64,000 nt of DNA from Sepioteuthis lessoniana (Eukaryota; Mollusca; Cephalopoda; Myopsida; Loliginidae), in assembly GCA_963585895.1 (NCBI GenBank), contig CAUZXS010000229.1, forward strand, positions 36,001 to 100,000, written 5' to 3'. The position numbers and the translations under genes are program-made. The notes beneath the pieces were generated by a model. That model did not search any database and was not told where the DNA came from. It saw only the letters and a list, made by a program, of their open reading frames with translations. Of the stretch, positions 43,932 to 53,757 are shown in pieces (position 1 is the first letter of the stretch; each line of letters begins with the position of its first letter).

Positions 43932-44163
43932 GTTATTATTATTATCATTATTATTATTCCTTGCGAGCTTTTTACACCACCATCAGCCGATGGTCTTTCA
44001 CTGTAGTCTGAGTGACAGCAAGTCTCTTCAGGTCCAGAGGGCTCTTCTCAGTATATATATCTGGTCAACCTAAAAAATGCTGTACTTTGGAAAGTCTTGG
44101 CTCATCCTCTGATTTCCAACTCCCCTAAGCCTTTGGGGATCACTCCAAACGCAGCAATTATCA
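43932..44163 (-). mobile_element. RLE-type LINE 3' end (array member)
   Basis: Minus strand, about 230 bp. (ATT)n, then GCGAGCTTTTTACACCACCA and 3' UTR; truncated at CAATTATCATTATTTT, where the next copy begins. Confidence 0.85.
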
Positions 44164-44397
44164 TTATTTTACTCTTTTGAGAGGTTTTCACACTAGTGTT
44201 AACTGATGATCTTTCACTGGAGTGATAGCAAGTCTCCTCAACTCTCCTGGACACTACTCAGTATTCTGGCTGATCTTAATAAGGCTATAGCTTGGATGGT
44301 TTCTACTTGTCCTCTTATTTCCATGTCCTCCAGTCCCTGTACTAATCCTTTGGTGACTGTACCGAACACACCAATAACAAGTGGTATCACTGTCACT
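44164..44397 (-). mobile_element. RLE-type LINE 3' end (last array member)
   Basis: Minus strand, about 234 bp. TTTTACTCTTTTGAGAGG, 3' UTR, then truncation at a (TTA)n run. Confidence 0.85.
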
Positions 44398-44424
44398 TAT
44401 TATTATTATTATTATTATTATTAT
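44398..44424. repeat. (TTA)n microsatellite
   Basis: Nine TTA units at the 5' border of the LINE array, mirroring 17,881-17,967. Confidence 0.95.
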
Positions 44425-44570
44425 ACCAGTGACAGTATTCAATAAATCATATTGCTCTAAACAAAAGGAAATAAGCACACAAGTACAACCTTCACAATTT
44501 TTCATAAGATGATAATTTTCTTTTAAACAAAAGTTACTCTTATTTCTGATGGAACATTATACAAATATTA

Positions 44571-45330
44571 TTTATTGTTTGTTTGTTTGTTTGGGTTTTA
44601 TGGAATATCAACCTTCGTTGGTTATTTAATGCTCAATCCATTTTTATACAAATAAACAGTTCTATTTCAAACAATTCAATTTAGCATAAGTACACAGTTT
44701 AATTGTCAAAAACATTTCTATTTCAAGATACTCAGTTCATCCAAACAGTTTGATTTCAAATAATTCAGTTTAGTAAAAATATAGTTTTTGTTTACACACA
44801 GTTAAATGCCAAAACAGTTCTATTTCAAGCCATTCAGTTTAGCATAAGTATGCATTTTAGTTCTATTTGACCCATAGATAGGACCCTGTCAGGTGCTACC
44901 ACTCCTGGCTTGAGTGGATCAGGGAGCAATCCCCAAAACTCCAGAATTACTTGAACCTCACCATCACATTGTTTAGTGTCATATGCTGGACACTCGTTGG
45001 TGGGGGGGGAGTCCTCGTGGTGTAATGGTTAAAGCGATGGACTGCGGGATCATAGTATGCGAGTTCGTACTCCAGTCGTGCTATTACGTTCACTTTCGGG
45101 CAAATACCCTTGGGAAAGGTATGAACCCCCTTATCCTCCCAGCTATGGGTTAAATAGTACCACTACTGTTCTTCTAAGAGAATGGCTTTGGCATTAAATA
45201 ACCTAAAAAGAGTTGATATGCCATTAAGCAAAGAAACCAACCAAACCAAACTCGTTGGTGGGGAGGGGGCCTTACCCCTCTGCAGAGACGCAGATTGTGT
45301 ATTCTACAGCCCCAGCTGACTGAGCTTCAA
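44571..45330 (-). mobile_element. SINE-D, full length, with SINE-B inside
   Basis: Minus strand in two parts, 44,571-45,005 and 45,264-45,330. Tail GGTTATTTAATGC, four linker repeats (AGTTCTATTTCAAACAATTC), core, G-rich tract, 5' end CTCTGCAGAGACG..GCCCCAGCTGACTGAG. Confidence 0.88.
45006..45249 (+). mobile_element. SINE-B, full length, 14-bp duplication
   Basis: Plus strand, 244 bp. Head GGGGAGTCCTCGTGGTG then TAATGGTTAAAG (A box), GCGAGTTCGTACTCC (B box), core CCCTTGGGAAAGGTATGAAC.., tail GGCATTAAATAACC..AGTTGATATGCC and (AACC)n. Flanked by ACTCGTTGGTGGGG at 44,992-45,005 and 45,250-45,263, which is SINE-D sequence. Best reference copy of SINE-B. Confidence 0.94.
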
Positions 45331-46104
45331 ATATCATTTAGTATTATCATTTAACAGATTGTACAGTGGTGAAATTCTGTTACCAAAAATGAAATCGCAA
45401 TACTCCTGTAACCAAAAATAGAATTTTTAAATATACATAAAAGGCATTTTTACTCCAAGACTTATATATTTATATTTTCTAGTCACAGTATTTCAGGTAG
45501 AGGTTGGTAATAAATAATACCTAATAATATCCATTTTGGTTGTATAATGTTCCACTAGAAATAATAGAAAGTTTGTATCTGTGGTTTTGAAGAAAATTAA
45601 CCTTTTTTTAAAAAATTGTTTCGAGTGTGTACATTTATATACAATAGTGTAAGTATATTTATTCAGCAATATATTTTATTCAACATATAAAAAGAATGAT
45701 AAGAATGTTTGAAGAATAGTTGAGGAGAATTCTTGGTTGTAATGTCTTTTAGAAACAAGAATGTATTAATGCATATGCATAAGGAATTTATAAAGCTTGG
45801 TGATTTGATGGATTATTTCAAAAGAGCTTTTATGGGTTTTTTTTATATTTTTTACATGTGATGCATTCATGAGACTTCTACATAGCTGAATATTAGTGAA
45901 AGGTGGAAATATTTCTATCTTATTGAAATATGACCATGGCTCACTGCATTCACAGCAAATCTTAAATCTGTTTGCTTCTTGTCAATGTCCTCAGTAAAAA
46001 GAGTAAATTTGTTTTTTGTTTTGTTTTTAATCTGGTAGCCATTTACCCTATTGCTGTGGATTTTGACTTTTCTTAAGTTAATCTGGAGATTTGTTTGATG
46101 GGAT
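45331..46104. other. Unassigned
   Basis: No gene or family recognised. Confidence 0.45.
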
Positions 46105-46195
46105 TACTTTTCCCATCATAGTGGCTAAGGTGCTGGACAGCAATATCATAATGAGTTCAAACTCCAGTCACGTTATTATGTTTACTTTTAGACTG
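46105..46195 (+). mobile_element. SINE-B head fragment
   Basis: Plus strand. TTTCCCATCATAGTGGCTAAGG, B box GAGTTCAAACTCC, then CACGTTATTATGTTTACTTT; ends before the core. Confidence 0.75.
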
Positions 46196-46230
46196 TACAT
46201 TTTCTTTTTTAAGTTGAGGAATTATCTTGT

Positions 46231-46550
46231 GAATTGAATTACCATGACCAGAAAATCCAGCAAACACTTGTACCTGACATACAGAAACCCTGGACAGCTG
46301 TTTTGACCTTATTAGGTTTCAATCCACATTGAACACAAGTGACGCTATTTTAGCATCTCTTGTGTATGATGTGGAGTGGTGGCTCAGAGGTAGAGTTTCA
46401 TCTCTGCATTCTGTGGTCACTGGTTTGATCTCCAGTGGAGGAGATCATGGTAAATACTCATGAGACCTAATAAGGTCAAAACAGCTGTCCAGTGTTGCCA
46501 TATGTTGCACACAAGTATTCACCAGATTTTCTGATCATGGTAATTCAATT
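46231..46550. mobile_element. Foldback element with tRNA-like core
   Basis: Arms of about 88 bp, 46,232-46,320 and 46,463-46,550, are inverted repeats (AATTGAATTACCATGA and GGACAGCTGTTTTGACC match on both sides). Between them 46,380-46,445 holds GTGGCTCAGAGGTAGAG, fitting an A box, and about 40 nt later GGTTTGATCTCC, close to a B box. No target duplication found and no coding capacity. Confidence 0.6.
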
Positions 46551-46654
46551 TACAACTTTTGGACAGTTTTGTTTTTTTTAAGTTTTTTGTTTTGTTTTAT
46601 TTTCTAGTTCTTTAATAAGATCTAGGTATATATCTATTTTTTCTCTATCCTTAC

Positions 46655-46848
46655 TGTTAATTTAAAAATAATAGGGCACAGTATTAATTCTGAAACGACA
46701 ACAACAGTGGATATATGGAGAGAGAATATTTATTCGTCCTCCTCTAACAACTACCATATTTACAGTAATGACAGTTTCATAACTTTCGATTTGAAGCTGC
46801 CTCACCGCCGGGAGAGTATTCAAGGGGGATTATTCCATTGGATTAACA
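46655..46848 (-). repeat. Copia 3' LTR
   Basis: 194 bp with ends TGTTAAT..ATTAACA. Shares GGATATATGGAGAGAGAATA and CCTCCTCTAACAACTACC with the other LTR. It holds about 40 bp (around GCTGCCTCACCGCCGGG) absent from the 5' LTR. Confidence 0.93.
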
Positions 46849-46874
46849 GTTCTTCTCCTTTTTCTTTTTCTTTT
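46849..46874 (-). promoter_or_regulatory. Copia polypurine tract
   Basis: On the minus strand an uninterrupted run of A and G (AAAAGAAAAAGAAAAAGG and AGAA) ends at the LTR border, where plus-strand DNA synthesis would be primed. Confidence 0.85.
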
Positions 46875-47099
46875 CAGTGGAGTATCAAATGTTCTGCAAA
46901 AGAAAAAGAGGAGTTTATTTACATTATACAGATCATTCTTTTGGCTCTGATATGAACCCAAGGATCTTAAATGATGGTACTCCTTTCTTTGTCAAGGAGT
47001 CTGCAATTTGTACATCAGTTGGTATCCAAGAGATCTCTGCAATTTCTTTTCACTCAATCATTTCTCTCAAAATAGCCATCTCTATGTGAAGTCTCTTGT

Positions 47100-47480
47100 C
47101 TAAAATTTAGGTTGAGGAATGTACTAAATCATAGAGACAGGAACTGTCTGTTTTGCAGAAGATTTTGATTTATTACTATTGTTTTTCAATTGCAATATCT
47201 CTAATAAGAATTTTTTATAAAAAATACAGGCTTCTGCCTGCTCAACCATGGCTAAAGTTTCAGCAGCTAGAGTGCTTTTGATGACTCTTCTAATATGCTT
47301 GGATTGCCAGGCAATGGGCATATACTTGTTATTGTTTCCAACCAAAAAAGTATATAGCCTCCTTGTGAACCTCTATCAGTTAAACTGCCGAAAGAGGCAT
47401 CACTATAGACAACAATTTTTAGTTGCTCAAGATTTCCTTAATCTGGAATATCTATTTGGGATTTTTTTTTTTTTTGCTTC
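47100..47480 (-). pseudogene. Copia RNase H region
   Basis: Minus strand. VVYSDASFGSL (catalytic D), then GSQGGYILF in the same region near 47,360-47,420, and after a frame change PIAWQSKHIRRVIKSTLAAE, TLAMVEQAEA near 47,240-47,310. All are Copia RNase H landmarks. Frameshifts separate them. Confidence 0.88.
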
Positions 47481-47599
47481 TCAACATTATCCCTGTTCTT
47501 CTTTATGTTCAATCCTATGTATTGGAACTCTGCAACTTCTTCAAAATTAATTTTAAACTAGCAATGAAGCCTGTCCATGACTGATCTGGAAGATCTCCA

Positions 47600-48130
47600 A
47601 ACCTGCAAAGCAAAAATCATTGTCATGAGTAGCAATTATACCATGCAGTTTGTTTCCAAAATACCTTGAAAATATGGCTTTTGAAACTACTGCTCCAGAT
47701 TTCAGTAATTCCTCCCAGGTACCAGAATCCATTTACACACCTGGAGAGCTTCCAAATATATCCTGGAGGCATGCTATCTTCTTTAAGAGGATGCAAATAG
47801 ACTAATCGGTCTAACTCCTTGCTCCGCAGGAATGCTGTTTTTATGTCCATTGACTTGCACATCCAGTGGTTAGATGCCATTATGGCCAAGGCTATAAGTA
47901 GACCTTCTTTAGAACATGAGGGAGAATTGTTTCTTATATTGCTCACATCCCTGTCCTGAAAGCCTCTTGCCACAAGTCTGGCTTTACAGACTTGTTTGTC
48001 ATTGAGATTTTTATTAGTATAAACCCATCTTGTAGATATCCTAGGTTGGCCTTGGTCAGATACTTGGGTGTAAAATTTATTTTTGACCCAGCTTTGGAGT
48101 TCTTCTTTTGTGCTGTTTCCAAGTTATGAT
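47600..48130 (-). pseudogene. Copia reverse transcriptase region
   Basis: Minus strand. KARLVARGFQDRD near 47,940-47,980, NSPSCSKEGLLIALAIMASN, SMDIKTAFLRSKELDRLVYL (motif A, catalytic D present), IWKLSRCVNGFWYL. Past a frame break, ATHDNDFCFAG near 47,603-47,640 stands where relatives have a V-D-D triad. The active site is therefore altered. Confidence 0.9.
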
Positions 48131-48799
48131 CAGAGGAGGAAATCATTATGTTTTCCTTGTCAGCAAAGGTGTGTTTATCATCACTTGTTGGTCTGATTTC
48201 ACTTGCTTTCCTTTCCATGCTCAAAGTCAAGCCAAAATGGTTCTCCTTGTCCCTTGACCATATTTATTAAATGTTTGTTTTTGCCTGTGGCTTTGCCTGA
48301 CCTGTTTATGATATTCAATTTCCTCCATTCTGAATCATCATCACTGGTGAGCTTACTTTCAATAGTTTGTCCTGTTTTAGGAAGCTCAATTATCTTTCGA
48401 ATGGGGTTTTGTTTAGTTGGTCAATCTCTCACAGTTTGATGTTGTTCAACATGATCATTTGGGGTCCCTAATTCTTCTTCCGCATTGTTCTCTTCAGAAA
48501 TTGATATGTTTGAAGTTTTTTTAAGCCCACTTGGTGAAGTGGTGGGTTCAATTATTGACTCACTTTCAGAGGAACTTTGATATTTTTCTGGGTGAGACAC
48601 TAGACAACTGGGGTGCACTCTTACATATGTTCCTCCATGTTTAACAAGAACCTGTTAATGCTTCCACCCAATTACAGTTCCTGGACCAAGCCATCTATCA
48701 CAAAGATTTATCTTACAAAAGACATTATCATTTTTGTATGATTGTATTATACCAGTTCTAACTTGATGACGAAGTGCTTGTTTTAATTTTTCCGAAGAC

Positions 48800-49430
48800 T
48801 TGCCAGCACTTTATAAACTGTTTTCTAGCTGCATGCATGGCATTGAGGTTACTGGCAATAACTTCAATGCAGGGAGTTTGTCATTTAGAAAGGAGGGCAG
48901 GTTGGGATTCCTACTGAAAACAAGTTGGTTGGGACTAAATCCATGAACACTGTAAAGTGTATTTTTGTCACTTATTGCCCATGCTAATGCTATTTCAAAA
49001 CTACAATGTCTATCCACAAGGGTCTTTACCATTTCTCCCATTATCCCATTATGTCATTCATTTAACCCATTACTCCATGGACTTTCAGCAGGAGTAGTAC
49101 ACACAGTGATATTCAAATTCTGAGCCCTGTCCTCAAATAACTGGTTATTGAATTCCCTGCCATTATCAGTTAGGATAGATCCTGGAGTCCCAAAATCCAG
49201 TGTTTAAATATAGCATTGATGGTGTCATAACTTTCTTTACTAGGAATCCTGACTCTGACACTGTATCTAGTAGCATGGTCAATCAGGTGAAGCAATTTGT
49301 TGCCATTGATTTCTTTGATATCCATGGCAATATTTTTGTTAAAATATGATTCTAATGTGAATCCAACAATAGGCCTAGGTTCCGTCTTTTTGTAGCAAAT
49401 ACACACTTCAAAGGAATTTGGAAGTACTTG
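48800..49430 (-). pseudogene. Copia integrase region
   Basis: Minus strand. AMDIKEINGNKLLHLIDHAT holds the first catalytic D. After a frameshift near 49,200 come ILTDNG (second D) and AESPWSNGL (catalytic E) at about 49,060-49,180, then TLVDRHCSFEIALAWAISDK and VHGFSPNQLVFSRNP. D-D-E is preserved in letters though frames are broken. Confidence 0.88.
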
Positions 49431-49499
49431 CTAAATTTTGGTAAATGCAGGATCTCTTTTCATTGCATTTTTAACAAAATCACATAATTTCTTACTAAG

Positions 49500-49990
49500 A
49501 TGACTAAATTGTCAATGTAACTTTGTTGCCATTTTAATTTTTTCTGAGGAGATTTCTTTAATAAAAAGTATGTGTTTGAACTTACTTTTGTCTGGTAAAT
49601 GTTTGGTGATAAGGATGTGGTAATGTCCAGACAATGTGCATCTCAATGGAATTTTCTTTTTAAACATTGTAATGCTGTCATTCTCAAAGTTGAGACAAGT
49701 CCCAGCTCTTTTCATGGAGTCTTTCCTCAAGAGAAGTGGAATATCAGAGTCTACAACATCAGTGATGATACTGACTTCGATTTCTGCAATGACATATCGT
49801 AGAGTAACCTTGTAGAGTGAGTTCAGCTTATTTCCATTGCTGAATTTAAAGGTTCTCACTCCTTCTTTAACAATTTTTTTTTCTTTATGCATCGGTTAAT
49901 GTTTCAAGAAAACATTAATTCCATTTTGTTCTGCAAATGGTACCAGATGCACCATTATCCAGAACAGCAGAACCAAGTGTCTCACTCAAA
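49500..49990 (-). pseudogene. Copia protease and pre-integrase region
   Basis: Minus strand. ETLGSAVLDNGASGTICRTK at about 49,905-49,965 is the aspartic protease site, with D-N-G where D-S/T-G is usual. Then VDSDIPLLLRKDSMKRAGTC (protease C-terminal part), and HYHILITKHLPDKSKF, the pre-integrase segment. Confidence 0.85.
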
Positions 49991-50099
49991 AAGGTGTGGC
50001 TGTTTTCCCTCCGTTTTGTGAGCTGACTCATCATTACAATGTTAGACAGGGAAAGATAACTTCTGTTTTTGCCATCCTCATGTTTATCTTTGGTATCAT

Positions 50100-50160
50100 C
50101 AATGTAAGGGCAGTTGTAAGACTAGTGGAATCTGCAGCCACACTTAAAACATACAATGGT
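50100..50160 (-). pseudogene. Copia gag zinc knuckle with stop
   Basis: Minus strand reads VCFKCGCRFH, stop, SYNCPY. Cysteine and histidine spacing is exactly C-x2-C-x4-H-x4-C, with one x replaced by a stop codon. Confidence 0.88.
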
Positions 50161-50399
50161 GTTGTCTTCAGGTCCTTTGGGGTTTATTTTTGTTTTTTTG
50201 TCAGTGGAGCGTGTTTTGTTATTGTTGTTGTGTCATCTTCCATCATGGTTTATTTTTCCTCGTCAACCATTAAAACAGGAATCACATCAATCCAAAGAGT
50301 GACCATAATATACCTTACTGGGGTCTGTCTGGTTATTTTCTGCATAGGCAATAACATCTACTTCATTCTTCATCATGATAGATGAAGTGTTGGGAAACA

Positions 50400-50909
50400 A
50401 GGTGCCAGAAGACTGTTTGTGCATAATCTTCTGTAATTGTCCTGACATGGAAGATAATGTCAACTCATCGATAGTAGGCTTGACTAACCTTTCATTTTCC
50501 AGGGTGAGATTAGCACTTTTAATGCTCTAAAGGCAAGTACAGGTTCCAGCAAAAGAATATTAAAGTCTTTTAATTTGGTGACATGTCAGCTGAAGTTGAT
50601 AAGAAAGTCCTCCTTTGATGTGTCAGGTTGTCTCGAATGTTTCATAGTCCAAAAAAGCGAACTGGTTTATGTCTTCTAAAAAGAGTGCATCAAGTTTCTT
50701 ATACACCTTTTCAATCCCATCTTAGGAATTAAGGGCCATAATATCTAACTCTAAAACAGCTTCTTTGGCTTTCCCTTCCAGGGAAAGAAACACTATGACA
50801 GTGCGTTTCACCTTCTTGACATGTGACCATTTCCCAAATTTGTATTTCCTGTATTTGTCCTGTATTTGTCTGTAAGTAAGACTGGCGGGGAAATGTATTT
50901 CAAAGCCAT
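50400..50909 (-). pseudogene. Copia gag, N-terminal part
   Basis: Minus strand. ATG at 50,909, eight nucleotides past the primer site, opens MALKYISPP. Farther on are VIVFLSLEGKAKEAVLELDI, a stop, GIEKVYKKLDALFLEDINQF, and SKEDFLINF, typical of Copia gag helical domains. Several stops. Confidence 0.82.
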
Positions 50910-50916
50910 AGTAATG

Positions 50917-50925
50917 CTGCTACCA
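50917..50925 (-). promoter_or_regulatory. Copia primer-binding site
   Basis: TGGTAGCAG one nucleotide inside the 5' LTR on the minus strand. It matches the complement of the 3' end of animal initiator tRNA-Met (CUGCUACCA) over nine bases. Confidence 0.75.
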
Positions 50926-50926
50926 A

Positions 50927-51080
50927 TGTTAATTTAAAAATAATGGAGTGCAATATTAATTACGAAACCTCAACAACAGCAGATATATGGAGAGAGAATA
51001 TTCATTCATCCTCCTCTAACAACTACCGTATTTACAATAATGGCAGTCTCATAACTTCCAGATACTCCATTGAATTAACA
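50927..51080 (-). repeat. Copia 5' LTR
   Basis: 154 bp, ends TGTTAAT..ATTAACA; differs from the 3' LTR by a deletion of about 40 bp and about a dozen substitutions, so the insertion is old. Confidence 0.92.
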
Positions 51081-51224
51081 CTTACTATGTGTGTTGCTGA
51101 AACAATCAAGTCAATTAGTTGACAATTTTTTTCTTCTTGTTAACTATAACAAAGTCTTGACAATAGCCTTGGTGTAAGATGTCCAACTGATGTAAAGTCA
51201 ACAAAGTTTCAATCCCAGCTTGAA

Positions 51225-51305
51225 GTATTTCATATATCGAGCCACACTGAAGAGCTGTGATACAACAAAACAGTATTTTTGTGGATTACAGTATATATAT
51301 ATATA
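51225..51305 (+). repeat. Repeat E with (AT)n tail
   Basis: GAGCCACACTGAAGAGCTGTG.., TTTTTGTGGATTACAG then (AT)n. Third copy of this short repeat. Confidence 0.75.
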
Positions 51306-51359
51306 AACCTTATTTGTAAGTAACACTTTCAAATAAGGCCTATTATTGTTATTTTTATC

Positions 51360-51420
51360 CCCCATTAAATAACTCTCAAAGGTTGATATGCTATTACAAC
51401 AAAGAAACTGAAACCAAACC
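51360..51420 (+). mobile_element. SINE-B tail fragment
   Basis: Plus strand. CCATTAAATAACTCTCAAAGG..TTGATATGC, then AAAGAAACTGAAACC. Confidence 0.7.
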
Positions 51421-51597
51421 TATTTATATTAGAATGGTTTCCATTAGAATAAGCTGTGTTTTTTGTAGTAACAAGGCCCTTTCACTGACTTTATAGTTTT
51501 CTGGCATCATCTTTTTGCAATGGTAGAGAATTGAATATTTTCTGTGCAGTATCATTTAACAGATTATTGTATATACATTGGGAACAATGAAAATCTA

Positions 51598-51840
51598 TGG
51601 GGGATGCTCCTGTAGTGTAATGGCTAAAGTGTAGGACTGTGACCTAAAAATAAATAAGTTTGAACATTAGTCATACTATTACATAGACTTTTGGACTAAT
51701 ACCCTTGGTAAAGGTATGAATCCCCTTATTTCTCTAGCTATGGGTTAAATAGTATCACAGCTTTTCTTCTACAAGGATGGCTTTAGCTTTAAAATAACCT
51801 ATGAAGGTTGATATGCCAGTAAAACAAAGAAACTAAAGGA
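51598..51840 (+). mobile_element. SINE-B, full length
   Basis: Plus strand. GGATGCTCCTGTAGTGTAATG, A box GGCTAAAG, weak B box AAGTTTGAACATT, core ATACCCTTGGTAAAGGTATG, tail TAAAATAACC..GGTTGATATGCC and AAAGAAACT. Confidence 0.88.
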
Positions 51841-51870
51841 TATTTTGTAGGAGTGATATTGTTCTTATTT

Positions 51871-52520
51871 TTAGCGAGGAAGATGGTGTAAACGTGCGTG
51901 TGAGTGTGTTGCGTTGAGTTTTTTCCTCGCTAAGTTTGTAAGGTAATAAAGGAAGGATGAAGAAGTAAGATGCCGATAGTCGAAATGTGTTTTTAGGAAT
52001 AGTTTTTATTTGCAGCATGGAATATTTAGTTTAGCGAAAGTCTTGTTTGCCGTTGGAGGAAATAAACTTTGGAGTCACCTTGAGTTTTGTGTGTCTGGTG
52101 ATTTGGGGAGAGGTGTGCATTAAAGTAGCCTAGAGGTGAAATGAGAGCTAGGTGCCGAGAGCGGAATAAGGCATCGCATTGACATAGCCAATTTTGGGGA
52201 TGACATAAAGTTGTTCCTGTGGTGGCATATTGAATGTATCTAATTCATATTCACCTGGGATTCCTTGGTCTAAAAGATATAGATGCAAGGAATCCATGAA
52301 TTAGATAGGTTCCCTCATGTGTCCATGCTGCTGCTGCTATTGAAGAACGTCTGCACTAGATGGCGTTGTTCAGCTAAAGAGACTCTGTTTGACAGCTTAC
52401 CCAATTTCTGCTGCCCGGGAAAGAGATCCGGGCTGAATAGGATTGGTCATCCTGATTGGGTGAAATTATGCGTCGAATTAAATTGCATGCCAAACCAAAA
52501 TACTTTCTGCTACAGATACA
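51871..52520 (-). repeat. Repeat G, copy 1 (unrecognised, coding-like)
   Basis: Minus-strand counterpart of 59,870-60,684. The left border is a hairpin (TTAGCGAGGA at 51,871, TCCTCGCTAA at 51,924). Conserved peptide traces read on the minus strand: FPGQQKLGKL near 52,420, LLDQGIPGEYELDTFNMP near 52,240-52,275, and PQEQL..IGYVNA after it. GC is higher than in its surroundings. Could be a solo LTR or a fragment of an unknown transposon. Confidence 0.6.
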
Positions 52521-53079
52521 TAAAATTAACTGAAAACCTGTACAGAAGACAGAATTTTAGATTGAACAAAAACTATAAATTCATGAATCTTACTTCTTAT
52601 TACAGCAATGATTTTTGTTAAAAATTCAACATGAAAATTTAATTTAGCTTTGGGAAAACTTAATAGGAAAACTTAAAATGAAAGTTAATAAATGCCATTG
52701 AGTGTTTGTGTCCTTCAATGGTGGCTAGTGCTTCTACTACTCATGTAGACATAATAATGTAAATTATCTAACTCTTCATTTTTCAGTGCTCTCCCCCATG
52801 AATAATGTTATAGAAAAAAGTTAAAATTTAGTTTTTGGCTAGTAAATTTTTAATCAGGTTTATATGGTTAAGCACAAAGATAAAGATTCAGTTTAGCTGC
52901 TCTAACTAACACAATTTCCAGTTTACCATTACTCTTTAATATAAATCAAACCCTATAGTAAAAAGTAACATTTTGATTTTTCAAAAACTAATATACTAAA
53001 AACAAACACCAAGATTTCCTTACAAAATGAACAGTGTCATAGCTCCTGCAGTTATACAATGGCAAACATTACAATTAGT
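52521..53079. other. Unassigned
   Basis: AT-rich. No gene or known family. Confidence 0.45.
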
Positions 53080-53535
53080 GGATTTGTGGCGATTTAGGAA
53101 TTAACAAAAAACTTCCAACCGGATATTGACTCGTCGGCTGCCAGATACAAAATGTATAAATGCGTCGCCACGCATAAGGCTCCACGCATCCATCCGGTTA
53201 AAATCAGAAAAAAGAAAAATAATAAAATGTAAAGTAGCCAATGAGAAGCGGTCGTGCCAAAATTAGAAGGATAAATACTCAGGTTTTCTGTGAACCAACC
53301 TCTTTTCGGGTAGTGACGTCGAACCGACAACACCGATTTTACTATCTGGTGTTTGGGCACCACGCTGTGTCTTGGGACATAGTGTTGGTTAGTCCATTCA
53401 CCAGGTAAATAAAGGAAAGTATGAAAGAAATGTTTTCGTCTCCTATCTGTTCTTATCTTTTTCCTTTCTTTGCATATTTCTTTTGGACCTTCTTTGGGCA
53501 AGGCATTGCACCGACCAGTCAACGTGGGGTAAAAC
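53080..53535 (+). repeat. LTR-like block
   Basis: GC- and CpG-richer than its surroundings. Has TGTGGCGATTTAGGAATT near the left border, a TATA-like AAGGATAAATACTC near 53,269, a GTAAATAAAGG polyadenylation-type site near 53,406, and CTTTGGGCAAGGCATTGCACC near the right end. This order suggests a solo LTR, but no duplication or second LTR was found. A 142-codon frame on the minus strand has no known domain. Confidence 0.45.
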
Positions 53536-53757
53536 TAAGTAACCAAAATATGGAGTCAGATAACTTACGGCAACACAGCCTTGCCCTTAGCCACTGACTA
53601 CCTAAAAATCTTTCAACCCCACAGATTATATGCCAATATTGATTTTCATTTTTCCATTGAAATGCTAAAATAGTATATGCAAGATAACTAAACAGATATA
53701 ACCATAAGAATTAAAAGATATTTTATATTTCATATTCAACAACAAAAATAGAAGAAT

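Larger units (their letters stand above)
46655..51080 (-). mobile_element. Ty1/Copia LTR retrotransposon, complete but decayed
   Basis: 4,426 bp on the minus strand, with LTRs at both ends (194 and 154 bp) and CTTAC duplicated at 46,650-46,654 and 51,081-51,085. Order from the right: 5' LTR, primer site, gag with zinc knuckle, protease, integrase, reverse transcriptase, RNase H, polypurine tract, 3' LTR. Integrase before reverse transcriptase defines Copia. All domains are identifiable but stops and frameshifts occur in every one. The deeper lineage was not determined. Confidence 0.95.
46565..51215 (-). mobile_element. RLE-type LINE fragment split by Copia
   Basis: Minus-strand LINE pieces 46,565-46,654 and 51,081-51,215 join across the Copia element. 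Left: TTTTCTAGTTCTTTAATAAG and ATCTAGGTATATATC. Right: GTTGACAATTTTTTTC.., ACTATAACAAAGTCTTGAC. These are successive parts of the endonuclease region, as in 42,950-43,470. Confidence 0.78.

Noticed and set aside
49996-50385. 129-codon open frame on the plus strand with hydrophobic segments
   Set aside because: It is antisense to Copia gag, including the zinc knuckle and the start of protease; the hydrophobic look comes from the reverse complement.
53094-53522. 142-codon open frame on the minus strand
   Set aside because: It overlaps an LTR-like block whose signals read on the other strand. No domain, biased F/L/H content, no paralogue seen.
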